The notes beneath the pieces are model-generated. The model was not told the origin of the DNA. It saw only the letters and a list, made by a program, of their open reading frames with translations, and ran no database searches. Positions 1 to 6,608 of a DNA stretch of 16,393 bases are shown here, one piece after another (within the stretch, counting starts at the first letter, position 1; every line of letters begins with the position of its first letter). Position numbers and translations under genes: made by a program. The stretch comes from Lunatibacter sp038209145 (GTDB lineage: Bacteria > Bacteroidota > Bacteroidia > Cytophagales > Cyclobacteriaceae): contig JBBQXZ010000097.1 in NCBI GenBank assembly GCA_038209145.1, positions 1-16,393 on the forward strand, in the 5' to 3' direction.

Positions 1-288
1 TTGGAGTATTTTTACTCGGACAGCATGGAGGGAATCAAAACGCAGGTGTGGATAGCTTTGATAGCCAATTTGTTGTTTTCGGTAATCCACAGGCAGTGCA
101 GAGAGGCTGAGCAGTTTGTAACAATCGTTAACATGGCTGCAATAAACATGTGCTCATACATTTCGCTGATAAAGCTTGTCAGATCAGGCAGATTATCTAG
201 ATTGGACAGGGATCTGAAAATAGTACAATTCGAATTGTTCGGTTTTAATCAGGGGGGTGTTTTTCAAAATCAAAAAAATCCCCCTTAA
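1..288 (+). CDS. IS4-like transposase, C-terminal fragment (runs off left edge)
   Basis: Only the last 95 codons are inside the window. The reading frame is open from base 1 and stops at TAA 286-288, so the gene begins to the left. The residues resemble the C-terminal end of Bacteroidota IS4-type DDE transposases: a stretch reading SDSMEGIKTQVWIALIANLL, followed by a helical segment (VNMAAINMCSYISLIKL) and a tail ending in FELFGFNQGGVFQNQ. The catalytic residues would lie upstream and cannot be checked. The first codon is TTG, which is an interior Leu codon rather than a start. The assignment to IS4 rests on recalled similarity of this tail; the exact subgroup is uncertain. Confidence 0.75.
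   Translation: MEYFYSDSMEGIKTQVWIALIANLLFSVIHRQCREAEQFVTIVNMAAINMCSYISLIKLVRSGRLSRLDRDLKIVQFELFGFNQGGVFQNQKNPP
251..285. terminator. Strong hairpin at the end of the IS4-like transposase
   Basis: The left arm 251-264 (AGGGGGGTGTTTTT) faces the right arm 272-285 (AAAAAAATCCCCCT) across a 7-base loop. The arms pair over 14 positions with one G-T wobble and one mismatch. The hairpin lies inside the last codons and abuts the stop codon at 286-288. It may work as a terminator or protect the element from read-through. It could also be part of the element's terminal structure. The structure is seen in the sequence; the function is inferred. Confidence 0.5.
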
Positions 289-389
289 TTAGAGAACCAG
301 AGGACTTTTTCCCATGTTTTGGGATTTACTCGGATGACAGTAATTATCAATAACATAAATTTTTGTATTTTGATTAGTAGTCCCCCATA

Positions 390-2303
390 GATTTGTAGGT
401 TCTCTTTGTTATTCCTATCTTTCCCGAATGTTTGTTAAGCAGATAAAAAAGAAAAACAAGAATTCGGATAAGGAATATATTTATTATCGCCTGGTACACA
501 CGTATAAAATTGGTAACAAGGTACGCCACCAAAACATCCTGTCCCTTGGTGGGCTTGAGGCACTGCCAAGAGATCGTCACAAGGCCCTTGCGGACAGGAT
601 AGAGGAACTTGTCACTGGCAATGATCCTTCTTTGTTTTCCGGCAGCCATAGCTTTGACGACGTTGAGCATCTGGCTGGGCATTTTGCCGAAAAAATTGTC
701 AAAGACAAATTGTTCAGTCCCATACCCAACAAAGAAAGACACCTTTCGAAAGCAGTTCAAAACAACGTCCAGGAGGTTGATCTGGAAAGCATGGAGCAGA
801 TCCAAAGCAGGGAGATCGGAGGGGAATGGCTTGTAAAACAAGCATTTGACGAACTGGGGATCGCTTCCATATTATCCGGTTCCGGCCTTGAAGGCGCACA
901 GACCGACATCGCACAGATGCTCCTGACAGGCAAGCTGTTGCACCCGTCCAGCGAACTGGAGGCCGAAAGGTGGCTGAGGGAAAACTCCGGCGCGCGGGAG
1001 TTATACCCCACAAAAGAGGATATCAGCCGGCACAGGCTTTACGGGGCGGCAGAGGCGATGTATAAAAGTAAGTACTCCATAGAGAAAGAGCTGTATGGCA
1101 AGCTGTGCAACCTTTTCTCCGGCAGGAGCAAAATAGTTGTCTATGACCTCACAAACATGTACTTTACCGGACAGATGCGGGGAAGTGGCAAAGCCCATTT
1201 CGGCCGCTCCAAACAAAAACAGACGGGAAGTAAGCTGATAGGCCTTGCGTTGTCGATCGACAGCCTGGGATTTGTCAGATACAGCAGTTTCCATAACGGC
1301 AATATAAGCGAGCCGGAAACCTTTGGCAACATGCTTGGCGAGATTGTCGGCCAGTTGGACACCTGCGGTGAGAAACCGATCGTTGTGATGGATGCCGGGA
1401 TTGCGACAGAGGACAACCTAAAACTGATCAGAGCCAGCAAATACGATTACGTATGCGTGAGCAGGACTGTGCCGAAAGATTATGACAGACTTGCCGCCGG
1501 GGCAGCATCCATTACCGACAACAGGGGCAACAAAATTGAACTCACGAAGGTGAGCGTGGAAGGCGAGGAAGATAATTTTTTACACATTAAAAGCGATCAA
1601 AAATATAAAAAGGAAGCGTCCATCGACAATAAGCTTACCTTGCGCCTGGAGGCGCAATTGCGGGATATAAAAGACAAATTGCCCAAAAAGAGAACGCTGA
1701 AGAAAACCGAAAAGGTGCATGAAAAAGTAGGCCGGATAAAGGGTAAGCTTTCAAAAATAGGCTGGCTTTATGATATCGAATACACCGAGGACAAAGAAAA
1801 AGGAATAGTAACCGACATAAACTGGCATCGGGTAAAAGAGCGCGAAAGACCAAAGGGGGAATATTTTTTGAGATACACAAACAGTACCATATCAGAAACA
1901 GACATCTGGAATGTATATAATACGACCAGGGATGTGGAAGCTGTCTTCAGGTGTTTGAAAACAGATTTAAAAATACGTCCGATTCACCACCAGAAGGATA
2001 AATACATAGAACCCCACATCTGGCTTGGCATATTGGCCTACCAGGTGGTAAACTACATCCGTCGGGGCCTGAAAAATAACGGGGTGGATTATAGTTGGAC
2101 CACTATCGTTGATAAAATGAGATCAATGCAGTCCTCAATAGTGAGCGTGAACAACAGGGAAAATGAAAAAATCTATGTTAAGCTATACACCAGACCGACG
2201 ACTGACCAACAATTAATTTTTGACAGCCTTAATTTTAAACATCGCCCATTCGTGAGGAAAACAAAAGTAGCCCCCCAATTGTAAAAAAACAAACTACAAA
2301 ACC
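390..2303 (+). mobile_element. IS1634-family insertion sequence, apparently intact
   Basis: The element is delimited by imperfect inverted repeats that flank one transposase gene. The left end near 390-411 reads ATTTGTAGGTTCTCTTTGTTA. The reverse complement of the right end near 2282-2303 reads GTTTTGTAGTTTGTTTTTTTA. About 16 of 20 positions agree from the shared TTTGTAG inward. The resulting length of about 1.9 kb suits the IS1634 family. No convincing flanking target duplication was found, so the outer boundaries are approximate and could be off by several bases. Confidence 0.55.
428..2284 (+). CDS. IS1634-family DDE transposase
   Basis: This 618-residue protein should catalyse cut-and-paste movement of its own element through a two-metal DDE active site. 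The likely catalytic residues are Asp240 (in VVYDLTNMYF), Asp322 (in VVMDAGIATEDN) and Glu504. Glu504 sits in a Y-R-E-K signature: Tyr497, Arg501, Glu504 and, six residues further, Lys511. A long, charged, Lys-rich insertion lies between the second Asp and the Glu (about 360-480), as is usual in IS4-superfamily enzymes with a beta-strand insertion. The N-terminal 230 residues should hold the DNA-binding part. Length and motif spacing fit IS1634, and no frameshift or internal stop is visible, so the enzyme may be active. The start ATG lies about 38 bp inside the left repeat. Confidence 0.88.
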   Translation: MFVKQIKKKNKNSDKEYIYYRLVHTYKIGNKVRHQNILSLGGLEALPRDRHKALADRIEELVTGNDPSLFSGSHSFDDVEHLAGHFAEKIVKDKLFSPIPNKERHLSKAVQNNVQEVDLESMEQIQSREIGGEWLVKQAFDELGIASILSGSGLEGAQTDIAQMLLTGKLLHPSSELEAERWLRENSGARELYPTKEDISRHRLYGAAEAMYKSKYSIEKELYGKLCNLFSGRSKIVVYDLTNMYFTGQMRGSGKAHFGRSKQKQTGSKLIGLALSIDSLGFVRYSSFHNGNISEPETFGNMLGEIVGQLDTCGEKPIVVMDAGIATEDNLKLIRASKYDYVCVSRTVPKDYDRLAAGAASITDNRGNKIELTKVSVEGEEDNFLHIKSDQKYKKEASIDNKLTLRLEAQLRDIKDKLPKKRTLKKTEKVHEKVGRIKGKLSKIGWLYDIEYTEDKEKGIVTDINWHRVKERERPKGEYFLRYTNSTISETDIWNVYNTTRDVEAVFRCLKTDLKIRPIHHQKDKYIEPHIWLGILAYQVVNYIRRGLKNNGVDYSWTTIVDKMRSMQSSIVSVNNRENEKIYVKLYTRPTTDQQLIFDSLNFKHRPFVRKTKVAPQL

Positions 2304-2719
2304 TTGTAATTGAGTAAGTTGTGGGTTAGTATTTTCAAGTTGGGTTAAAAACTTAAGCTTCAGATTTCGGCAGATACATACAATAAATCCAAGAAAACTG
2401 ACAATAATTCGTCGAAATACGAACTAATCATTTCTGCCAGCCAGAAAATCTGCGTTTGGACACAGAACCAAAATAAAACTACTGATAATCTCAAATGTGG
2501 ATTAAATTTTTAACTTATACAAGTCAGATAAAAACTTTGAGAAATTTTTTTTTCCAACTACCAATATTGTTCATGTCCGCATTCAGTTTAGCAAAAAGTA
2601 CATTTAAACATTAAAAAGTAATAACCTGAATTCGATTATTCGTTAAACTGGCAATACAATCATCTAGTTAAATTAATTGCGATATCGATTCTGGTTTCAA
2701 ATCTAGGATGTCAGATCAA

Positions 2720-2779
2720 CCGTTTTGGGGATTTGGCGGGGATGGGTTGGCCGTATTGGGGGACATGCGGCCAAAACGG
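2720..2779. repeat. Nested inverted repeats in a G-rich segment
   Basis: CCGTTTTGG at 2720-2728 is perfectly complementary to CCAAAACGG at 2771-2779. A second pair overlaps it: TTGGCCG at 2747-2753 and CGGCCAA at 2768-2774. Between the arms lie four runs of three to five G (near 2727, 2737, 2744 and 2758), so a G-quadruplex on the plus strand is conceivable, though one loop would be long. The surrounding DNA is AT-rich, so this segment stands out. Function is unknown. Confidence 0.55.
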
Positions 2780-2799
2780 GGAGATTTGCGCTGTTTTTA

Positions 2800-2839
2800 C
2801 TGGGTTGAAACCCAGGGCTATCAAATCGGTCACTCCGAT
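2800..2839. repeat. Double-hairpin REP-like element
   Basis: A palindrome CTGGGTTGAAACCCAG at 2800-2815 is followed after 9 bases by ATCGG-TCACT-CCGAT at 2825-2839, a five-base-pair stem. Two adjacent small hairpins with this wording recall repeated intergenic palindromes that I remember from Bacteroidota genomes. Whether it is repeated elsewhere in this genome cannot be seen from one copy. Confidence 0.45.
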
Positions 2840-3035
2840 GAAGTTTTTAAAAAACTTTGTTTTACGAAAGATTGGTTCTCGGAAGGAATTTAGACAACTT
2901 TTTGATAGGGTTTTGTGGTTGCCAAATTTAAGGTGTAGAACAATCGAACGCAGGTTAATAGCTTTTTATTGAAAATAGATCAAAACCCAACAACGAGAAA
3001 TAGCATTACCCATATCTTTAATAAATGTTCGGTAG

Positions 3036-4706
3036 TTAAGACTCCCCTATTTTTTCCAATATCTTATAGGTAATTAGATAAGTTGGACGCACACCATCCA
3101 TACCCAAAGCACCCGAAGCCAGCGTTCCCCCGGTTTCCAGCGGATTGTCCGAAGCGTAATAGGCATATAGCACTTTGACGGTTTTGCGGATACTGTTCCG
3201 GATTTTACTGGATGACTGAATGGCTTTTTGATAATGGGCACCCTCCATTTCAAGGCCTATGGCCTTCCACGAGGATTCCATAAAATACTGCAACACATCC
3301 CTGTTTTGAAGCGAAGTGCCCAAAACGGTAATCATAGGCCCCTCAAAAACACCGAGGCCAAACCCTTCGAAATCATCCATGCCAAGTTCGTTTTTGAAGG
3401 GGTAATTATCCGCTGTGCCTTCGAAGACATGACTGCTTGGGATCATAATATCCCCCTTGTTTCCCTTAAGAATTCCCGCCTTACCCATAATGGATGCAGA
3501 GATTACGTCCAAAGGTATCTTTTTATCACCAACTTCAAAAGGTTTTAACAGCTCGTCAAAACATTCATACGCCTGTTCCCCGAAGGCATAATCCATTACG
3601 ACAATCACCGGTTTTTTCTTTTTATCTTTGGGAATGCTGACTCCCGGAATGAGCGTTTCATGACTCATCTTGTCAGTATCGATGATTTGTACGCCAATAT
3701 TGGTTCCGGAGGTATCTGGCAAATGAATCATGCCATTGTGATTGGCATAAGCCTCGATTTCCCTGGATTTGTTGGACTTGGACTGTAGGCTAATTTCCAT
3801 AACCTCCCTCTCGATAGCTTCATAAGTAGCAAGTCCAAGGGCCTGATGTCCGTAAATGGTGTTCATCACACTGTGCAAATTGGCGCTGATCACATGGATT
3901 GGGCGGTCTAATAAATCTTCCTTTTGAAGCACCGTTTTGATGCGATTTGCCCAGAGTTCCCCATAGACATGGTGCCCAACACGCTCCCGAAGTGTCGCAG
4001 AAAAAGAAATTTGCCTGTCTTTGTTGTCCCGCAATTCCATAATGGACAAACGCCCCAAATGATAGACAATCGAAAATAAACTGTTGGTATGATTGGAAGA
4101 TTCAAATTTTTCAACCGCCTTATGTGTCTCCTCATATGTCCTTCCGGTAATATGACTTAAATAAGAACAGGCCGCTTCCTTGTTAAACTCCTCATCACGC
4201 TCCTCTTTGGCAACAATTTTCTCCAGCATTTCCCAATTAAGATTGGTGCCGGATTTTTGCTCCAGACTGTTATTGGCTATCTTTTTGGATTCAATAAACA
4301 AAAAGGTAAGGTGAGTCAATATATCATAAATGTCACTTTTCCCCCTGGTCATCTCCACATACATCTGATCTTCATCCACCCGGTAACAATTTCTCTTCCG
4401 CTTGGCGGGAATTATCGGGGAAAACCCGGAATTTTCATACCCCTCCCTACTAATTAGGCGGATGTACCTGCATTCCTCTATTCCTCGGGGTAATCGCTCC
4501 ATTACATACAACAAGCCCTCAAGTTCTATTTTCTCATTTTCAGTCACAAAGCCGTAGATTTCAGGACTCAAAATCAAAAGAGATTCAATAAGTGATTCAC
4601 CTGAAATTCCGGTAGGTTTGTAAGACCCTCTGGTAAATAAATGCCGCATGGTAATGTATAACCGCTCAATGGCGGCACGGGATTGCTGGGCTTTGGTTCT
4701 TTTCAT
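3036..4706 (-). CDS. DUF6909-like protein with nucleoside-phosphorylase-type EMEGA motif
   Basis: This is a soluble protein of about 556 residues with no signal peptide or membrane segment. I chose ATG 4706 over the upstream ATG 4766, because a promoter-like element (4742-4774) overlaps the longer version and the residues from MKRTKAQQSRAAIERLY onward look like a natural start. The N-terminal half is mainly helical and unrecognised. The C-terminal half contains a VIVVMDYAFG strand followed by ISASIMGKAGIL and, at residues 486-490, EMEGA. A motif of this kind contacts the ribose in purine nucleoside phosphorylase, MTA/SAH nucleosidase and AMP nucleosidase. I recall this family as DUF6909, a Bacteroidota family of unknown function; that name is tentative. 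A nucleoside or nucleotide substrate is an inference. Confidence 0.7.
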   Translation of the reverse strand: MKRTKAQQSRAAIERLYITMRHLFTRGSYKPTGISGESLIESLLILSPEIYGFVTENEKIELEGLLYVMERLPRGIEECRYIRLISREGYENSGFSPIIPAKRKRNCYRVDEDQMYVEMTRGKSDIYDILTHLTFLFIESKKIANNSLEQKSGTNLNWEMLEKIVAKEERDEEFNKEAACSYLSHITGRTYEETHKAVEKFESSNHTNSLFSIVYHLGRLSIMELRDNKDRQISFSATLRERVGHHVYGELWANRIKTVLQKEDLLDRPIHVISANLHSVMNTIYGHQALGLATYEAIEREVMEISLQSKSNKSREIEAYANHNGMIHLPDTSGTNIGVQIIDTDKMSHETLIPGVSIPKDKKKKPVIVVMDYAFGEQAYECFDELLKPFEVGDKKIPLDVISASIMGKAGILKGNKGDIMIPSSHVFEGTADNYPFKNELGMDDFEGFGLGVFEGPMITVLGTSLQNRDVLQYFMESSWKAIGLEMEGAHYQKAIQSSSKIRNSIRKTVKVLYAYYASDNPLETGGTLASGALGMDGVRPTYLITYKILEKIGES

Positions 4707-4741
4707 TTCATTTTGGATCAGATTAAAATGACCCAAAGGTA

Positions 4742-4774
4742 CAAAAATAGTTGGCGTAAAACCCACAGAACAAT
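4742..4774 (-). promoter_or_regulatory. Bacteroidota-type promoter for the DUF6909-like gene
   Basis: Read on the minus strand, ATTG (4774-4771) is followed after 21 bases by TATTTTTG (4749-4742). This matches the TTTG / TAnnTTTG consensus of the Bacteroidota primary sigma factor at a usual spacing. The start of transcription would fall around 4735, about 30 bases before the chosen ATG at 4706. It would lie downstream of the alternative ATG at 4766, which supports the shorter protein. Confidence 0.5.
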
Positions 4775-4787
4775 ACTACCGTTAAGT

Positions 4788-4800
4788 TTACCCGAGGTAA
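4788..4800. promoter_or_regulatory. Short palindrome TTACC-CGA-GGTAA, possible operator
   Basis: Perfect five-base arms are separated by CGA. The palindrome lies 14 bp upstream of the promoter of the minus-strand gene, in the region shared with the divergent TetR-type regulator. TetR-family proteins bind palindromes of roughly this kind, often in the divergent intergenic region. The site is short enough to have arisen by chance. Confidence 0.25.
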
Positions 4801-4854
4801 TGAATTGATTGCCTCAGTTAAATGCATTTCCAAGGAAGGGCTACAAATCTTAAA

Positions 4855-5073
4855 ATGGATCAATTCTTTGATTTTATCTTTTGGGTGGTTTGGTTGGAGG
4901 TTTTTTTCAAAGGGTTGATTTTCCGGTGTCTTTTATGGTATTACTGGTTTTTGATATTAATAGCCTGTTACGATATTCTCCGTGAAATTGCTGGTATGAT
5001 ACTCAGCAAAATCAAAAAATCAGCTAACGGTATACAAGGTAAAAAATTGAATACAGTTGAATGGGTACTCTAA
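4855..5073 (+). CDS. Possible small membrane protein
   Basis: This is a frame of about 72 residues starting at ATG 4855. It is very rich in Phe, Trp, Leu and Ile over its first 45 residues, enough for one or two membrane spans. The second hydrophobic segment reads YWFLILIACYDILREIAGMIL. The C-terminal part is short and Lys-rich (KIKKSANGIQGKK), as expected for a cytoplasmic tail. It ends 17 bp before the TetR-type gene on the same strand, so the two could be co-transcribed. An AGGAAGGG run about 15 bp upstream is a poorly placed ribosome-binding site. I do not recognise a family, and the T- and G-rich DNA could produce such a frame by chance. Confidence 0.3.
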   Translation: MDQFFDFIFWVVWLEVFFKGLIFRCLLWYYWFLILIACYDILREIAGMILSKIKKSANGIQGKKLNTVEWVL

Positions 5074-5090
5074 AATAAACAAACAATAGA

Positions 5091-5786
5091 ATGGAGATAG
5101 ACATGCATTATCCTGCCAATGAGAGGCTTTGCTTGAAGAATCCGGAATTTTCTGAATTGGGGAAACGGATTGTCCTGAAAAGTATCGAACTCATAAATAG
5201 GGTTGGGATAGAAAATTTTACGTTCAAAAAGCTTGCTGAGGAGATACAATCCAATGAGGCATCCATTTATCGGTATTTCGAGAACAAGCACAATTTGTTG
5301 GTTTACCTGATGTCTATATATTGGGAAATACTAAATCTAAAAATTAGGTTTAACATCCAAAATTTGACTGACCCCAAAGAGAAAATAAATAAAATCATAA
5401 GTGTTCTAACCGATGTGCGCACGGCAATACCCCGCATAAAAAATTTTGATTTGAAAACGCTTCATGAGATTGTGATTTCTGAATCGGCCAAAGCCTATCC
5501 AACGAAAAACATTGAGCGCGAGATTAATGAGGGATTTTTTATTTCCCACAAAAAAATTATTTTTACACTTTCAGCCATTTTCCAGGAAGCCAATCCTGCA
5601 TATGAATTCCCCAAAGCACTGGCTGTCAATATTCTGGAAACCACTTATGAACAAATATACTTCTCCAAACACTTGGGGTCATTTACAGAACTTGACGAAA
5701 AAGGAATGAGCACCAACACGGTTGAAAGATTTCTGGAAACCATCATTTTTTCTGTATTGGCGCTCAACGATCAAATAAACCACTGA
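5091..5786 (+). CDS. TetR/AcrR-family transcriptional regulator
   Basis: A 231-residue protein with the usual TetR layout. The N-terminal helix-turn-helix domain spans about residues 22-70, with the recognition part in FTFKKLAEEIQSNEASIYRY followed by FENKHNLLVYLM, where the YRYF-x-NK-x-LL signature of the family is clear. The remaining 160 residues form a helical ligand or dimerisation domain, which is not conserved enough to predict a ligand. A second in-frame ATG at 5103 could be the true start. Members normally repress nearby genes until a small molecule binds. The divergent DUF6909-like gene and the possible small membrane protein just upstream are the closest candidate targets, though nothing in the sequence proves this. 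It converges on msrA with a 5-bp gap. Confidence 0.88.
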   Translation: MEIDMHYPANERLCLKNPEFSELGKRIVLKSIELINRVGIENFTFKKLAEEIQSNEASIYRYFENKHNLLVYLMSIYWEILNLKIRFNIQNLTDPKEKINKIISVLTDVRTAIPRIKNFDLKTLHEIVISESAKAYPTKNIEREINEGFFISHKKIIFTLSAIFQEANPAYEFPKALAVNILETTYEQIYFSKHLGSFTELDEKGMSTNTVERFLETIIFSVLALNDQINH

Positions 5787-5797
5787 TAGGTTTATTT
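5773..5797. terminator. Bidirectional hairpin between convergent TetR-type gene and msrA
   Basis: AAATAAACC (5773-5781) pairs perfectly with GGTTTATTT (5789-5797) around the loop ACTGATA. The stem covers the stop codons of both convergent genes. The stem is AT-rich and no long T run follows, so strength as an intrinsic terminator is uncertain. Its position between two converging genes suits a shared terminator. Confidence 0.5.
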
Positions 5798-6361
5798 CAG
5801 TTTCTCCTGAAAGTGCTTTTTAAATTTATCTACCTTTGGACGGATAACAAATTGACAATAAGGCTGACTCCCGTTCAATTCAAAGTAATTGGTGTGGTAA
5901 TCGTCTGCTTCATAGAAGTTTGCAAATGAGGTTATCTCGGTTACGATAGGCTGTCCATAGACCTTATTTCTTTCCAATTCGGCCACTTTTTCCACCGCTT
6001 TAGTTCTTTGATTTTCGTTGTGATAGAATATCGCGGATCGGTATTGGGGGCCTACATCGGCTCCCTGTCGGTTTAAGGTCGTGGGATCATGGGTTTCGAA
6101 AAAGACGTCCAAAAGTTCCTCATAGGCGATTGCCGCAGGATCAAAAAGAATATGTATTACTTCTGCATGTCCTGTTGTGCCATTCACCGCATCATTGTAG
6201 GAAGGGGCCTCGACATGCCCGCCAGAAAACCCGGATTGTACTTGTTCTACCCCTTTTAATTTTTGGAATACCGCTTCCGTACACCAGAAGCAACCTCCTC
6301 CTAACGTGGCAACCTCTTTTCCTTCAGGTAAATTAATCGTTGTTTTTGGTAATTGCGTCAT
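5792..6361 (-). CDS. msrA: Peptide-methionine (S)-S-oxide reductase MsrA
   Basis: A 189-residue cytoplasmic repair enzyme that reduces the S-epimer of methionine sulfoxide in proteins and free methionine, recycled by thioredoxin. The catalytic Cys24 sits in the signature GGGCFWCTEAVF. Further family blocks are GFSGGHVEAPSYNDAVNGTTGHAEV, VFFETHDPTTLNRQGADVGPQYRS and the C-terminal GSQPYCQFVIRPKVDKF. The Cys in that last block, near residue 168, is the probable resolving cysteine. No MsrB domain is fused. The start ATG 6361 lies 29 bases inside the upstream DUF3253-type gene, which suggests translational coupling. The order radical-SAM remnant, DUF3253, msrA suggests that the three were once one transcription unit. 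Confidence 0.96.
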   Translation of the reverse strand: MTQLPKTTINLPEGKEVATLGGGCFWCTEAVFQKLKGVEQVQSGFSGGHVEAPSYNDAVNGTTGHAEVIHILFDPAAIAYEELLDVFFETHDPTTLNRQGADVGPQYRSAIFYHNENQRTKAVEKVAELERNKVYGQPIVTEITSFANFYEADDYHTNYFELNGSQPYCQFVIRPKVDKFKKHFQEKLK

Positions 6362-6608
6362 TTTTTTTGTTGTTGGATTGTATTCTAACAGGCCCTTCGG
6401 GCAAAAAGTTTGGGTCGACCGGAAATCCTTTTTGGGTAACCAAAATTTTCTTTTTCCGATAAAGGTTCATCATGGTTTCCTGCACATCAGGCATAAAATG
6501 CCTCCAATCCACCGGATAGATCCACCGGACCACCTCCGAGGGACAAATTGAATTTGGTTTCCGTTGGCGAATCAATTCCATTATAGCCTGTTCCAGCGGA
6601 TCAACCAT
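6333..6608 (-). CDS. DUF3253-type small protein (predicted winged-helix fold)
   Basis: A small protein of 91 residues from ATG 6608; a TTG at 6617 would add three residues. The body MVDPLEQAIMELIRQRKPNSICPSEVVRWIYPVDWR, followed by MPDVQETMMNLYRKKKILVTQKGFPVDP, matches what I know of the DUF3253 family. The pattern of helices followed by a short beta hairpin (ILVTQKGFPVD) suggests a winged-helix fold. The role is not established; the presence of Cys and the neighbour msrA hint at a stress-related job, but that is speculation. The start overlaps the tail of the decayed radical-SAM gene by a few bases, and the end overlaps msrA by 29 bases. The last 15 residues (NNKKNDAITKNND) are low-complexity and lie in the msrA overlap. 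Confidence 0.8.
   Translation of the reverse strand: MVDPLEQAIMELIRQRKPNSICPSEVVRWIYPVDWRHFMPDVQETMMNLYRKKKILVTQKGFPVDPNFLPEGPVRIQSNNKKNDAITKNND

Larger units (their letters stand above)
2304..3035. other. Gene-poor stretch between the insertion sequence and the DUF6909-like gene
   Basis: About 730 bp hold no reading frame that I can support. The first 400 bp are AT-rich and without recognisable structure. Two short overlapping frames between 2708 and 2972 fall on a G-rich, hairpin-rich island and have no recognisable protein similarity. The stretch lies between the end of an insertion sequence and the 3' end of a gene on the other strand, so it may be decayed DNA. Confidence 0.6.

Noticed and set aside
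310..324. Small hairpin TCCCA-TGTTT-TGGGA
   Set aside because: The five-base-pair stem is short, has no supporting context and is likely to occur by chance.
374..841. Minus-strand frame of 155 codons over the 5' part of the IS1634 transposase
   Set aside because: It is fully antisense to a well-supported transposase and has no recognisable motif.
378..2278. Direct repeat GTAGYCCCCCA at 378-388 and 2268-2278, considered as a target-site duplication
   Set aside because: The right copy lies inside the transposase coding sequence and inside the inverted repeat boundary, so it cannot be a flanking duplication.
2708..2972. Two overlapping short plus-strand frames of 61 and 79 codons
   Set aside because: They lie on the hairpin-rich G-rich island, overlap each other in different frames and have no recognisable protein features or start signals.
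4707..4766. Twenty extra N-terminal residues for the EMEGA-motif protein from ATG 4766
   Set aside because: This stretch contains the probable promoter element, and the family-like sequence begins at the ATG at 4706.
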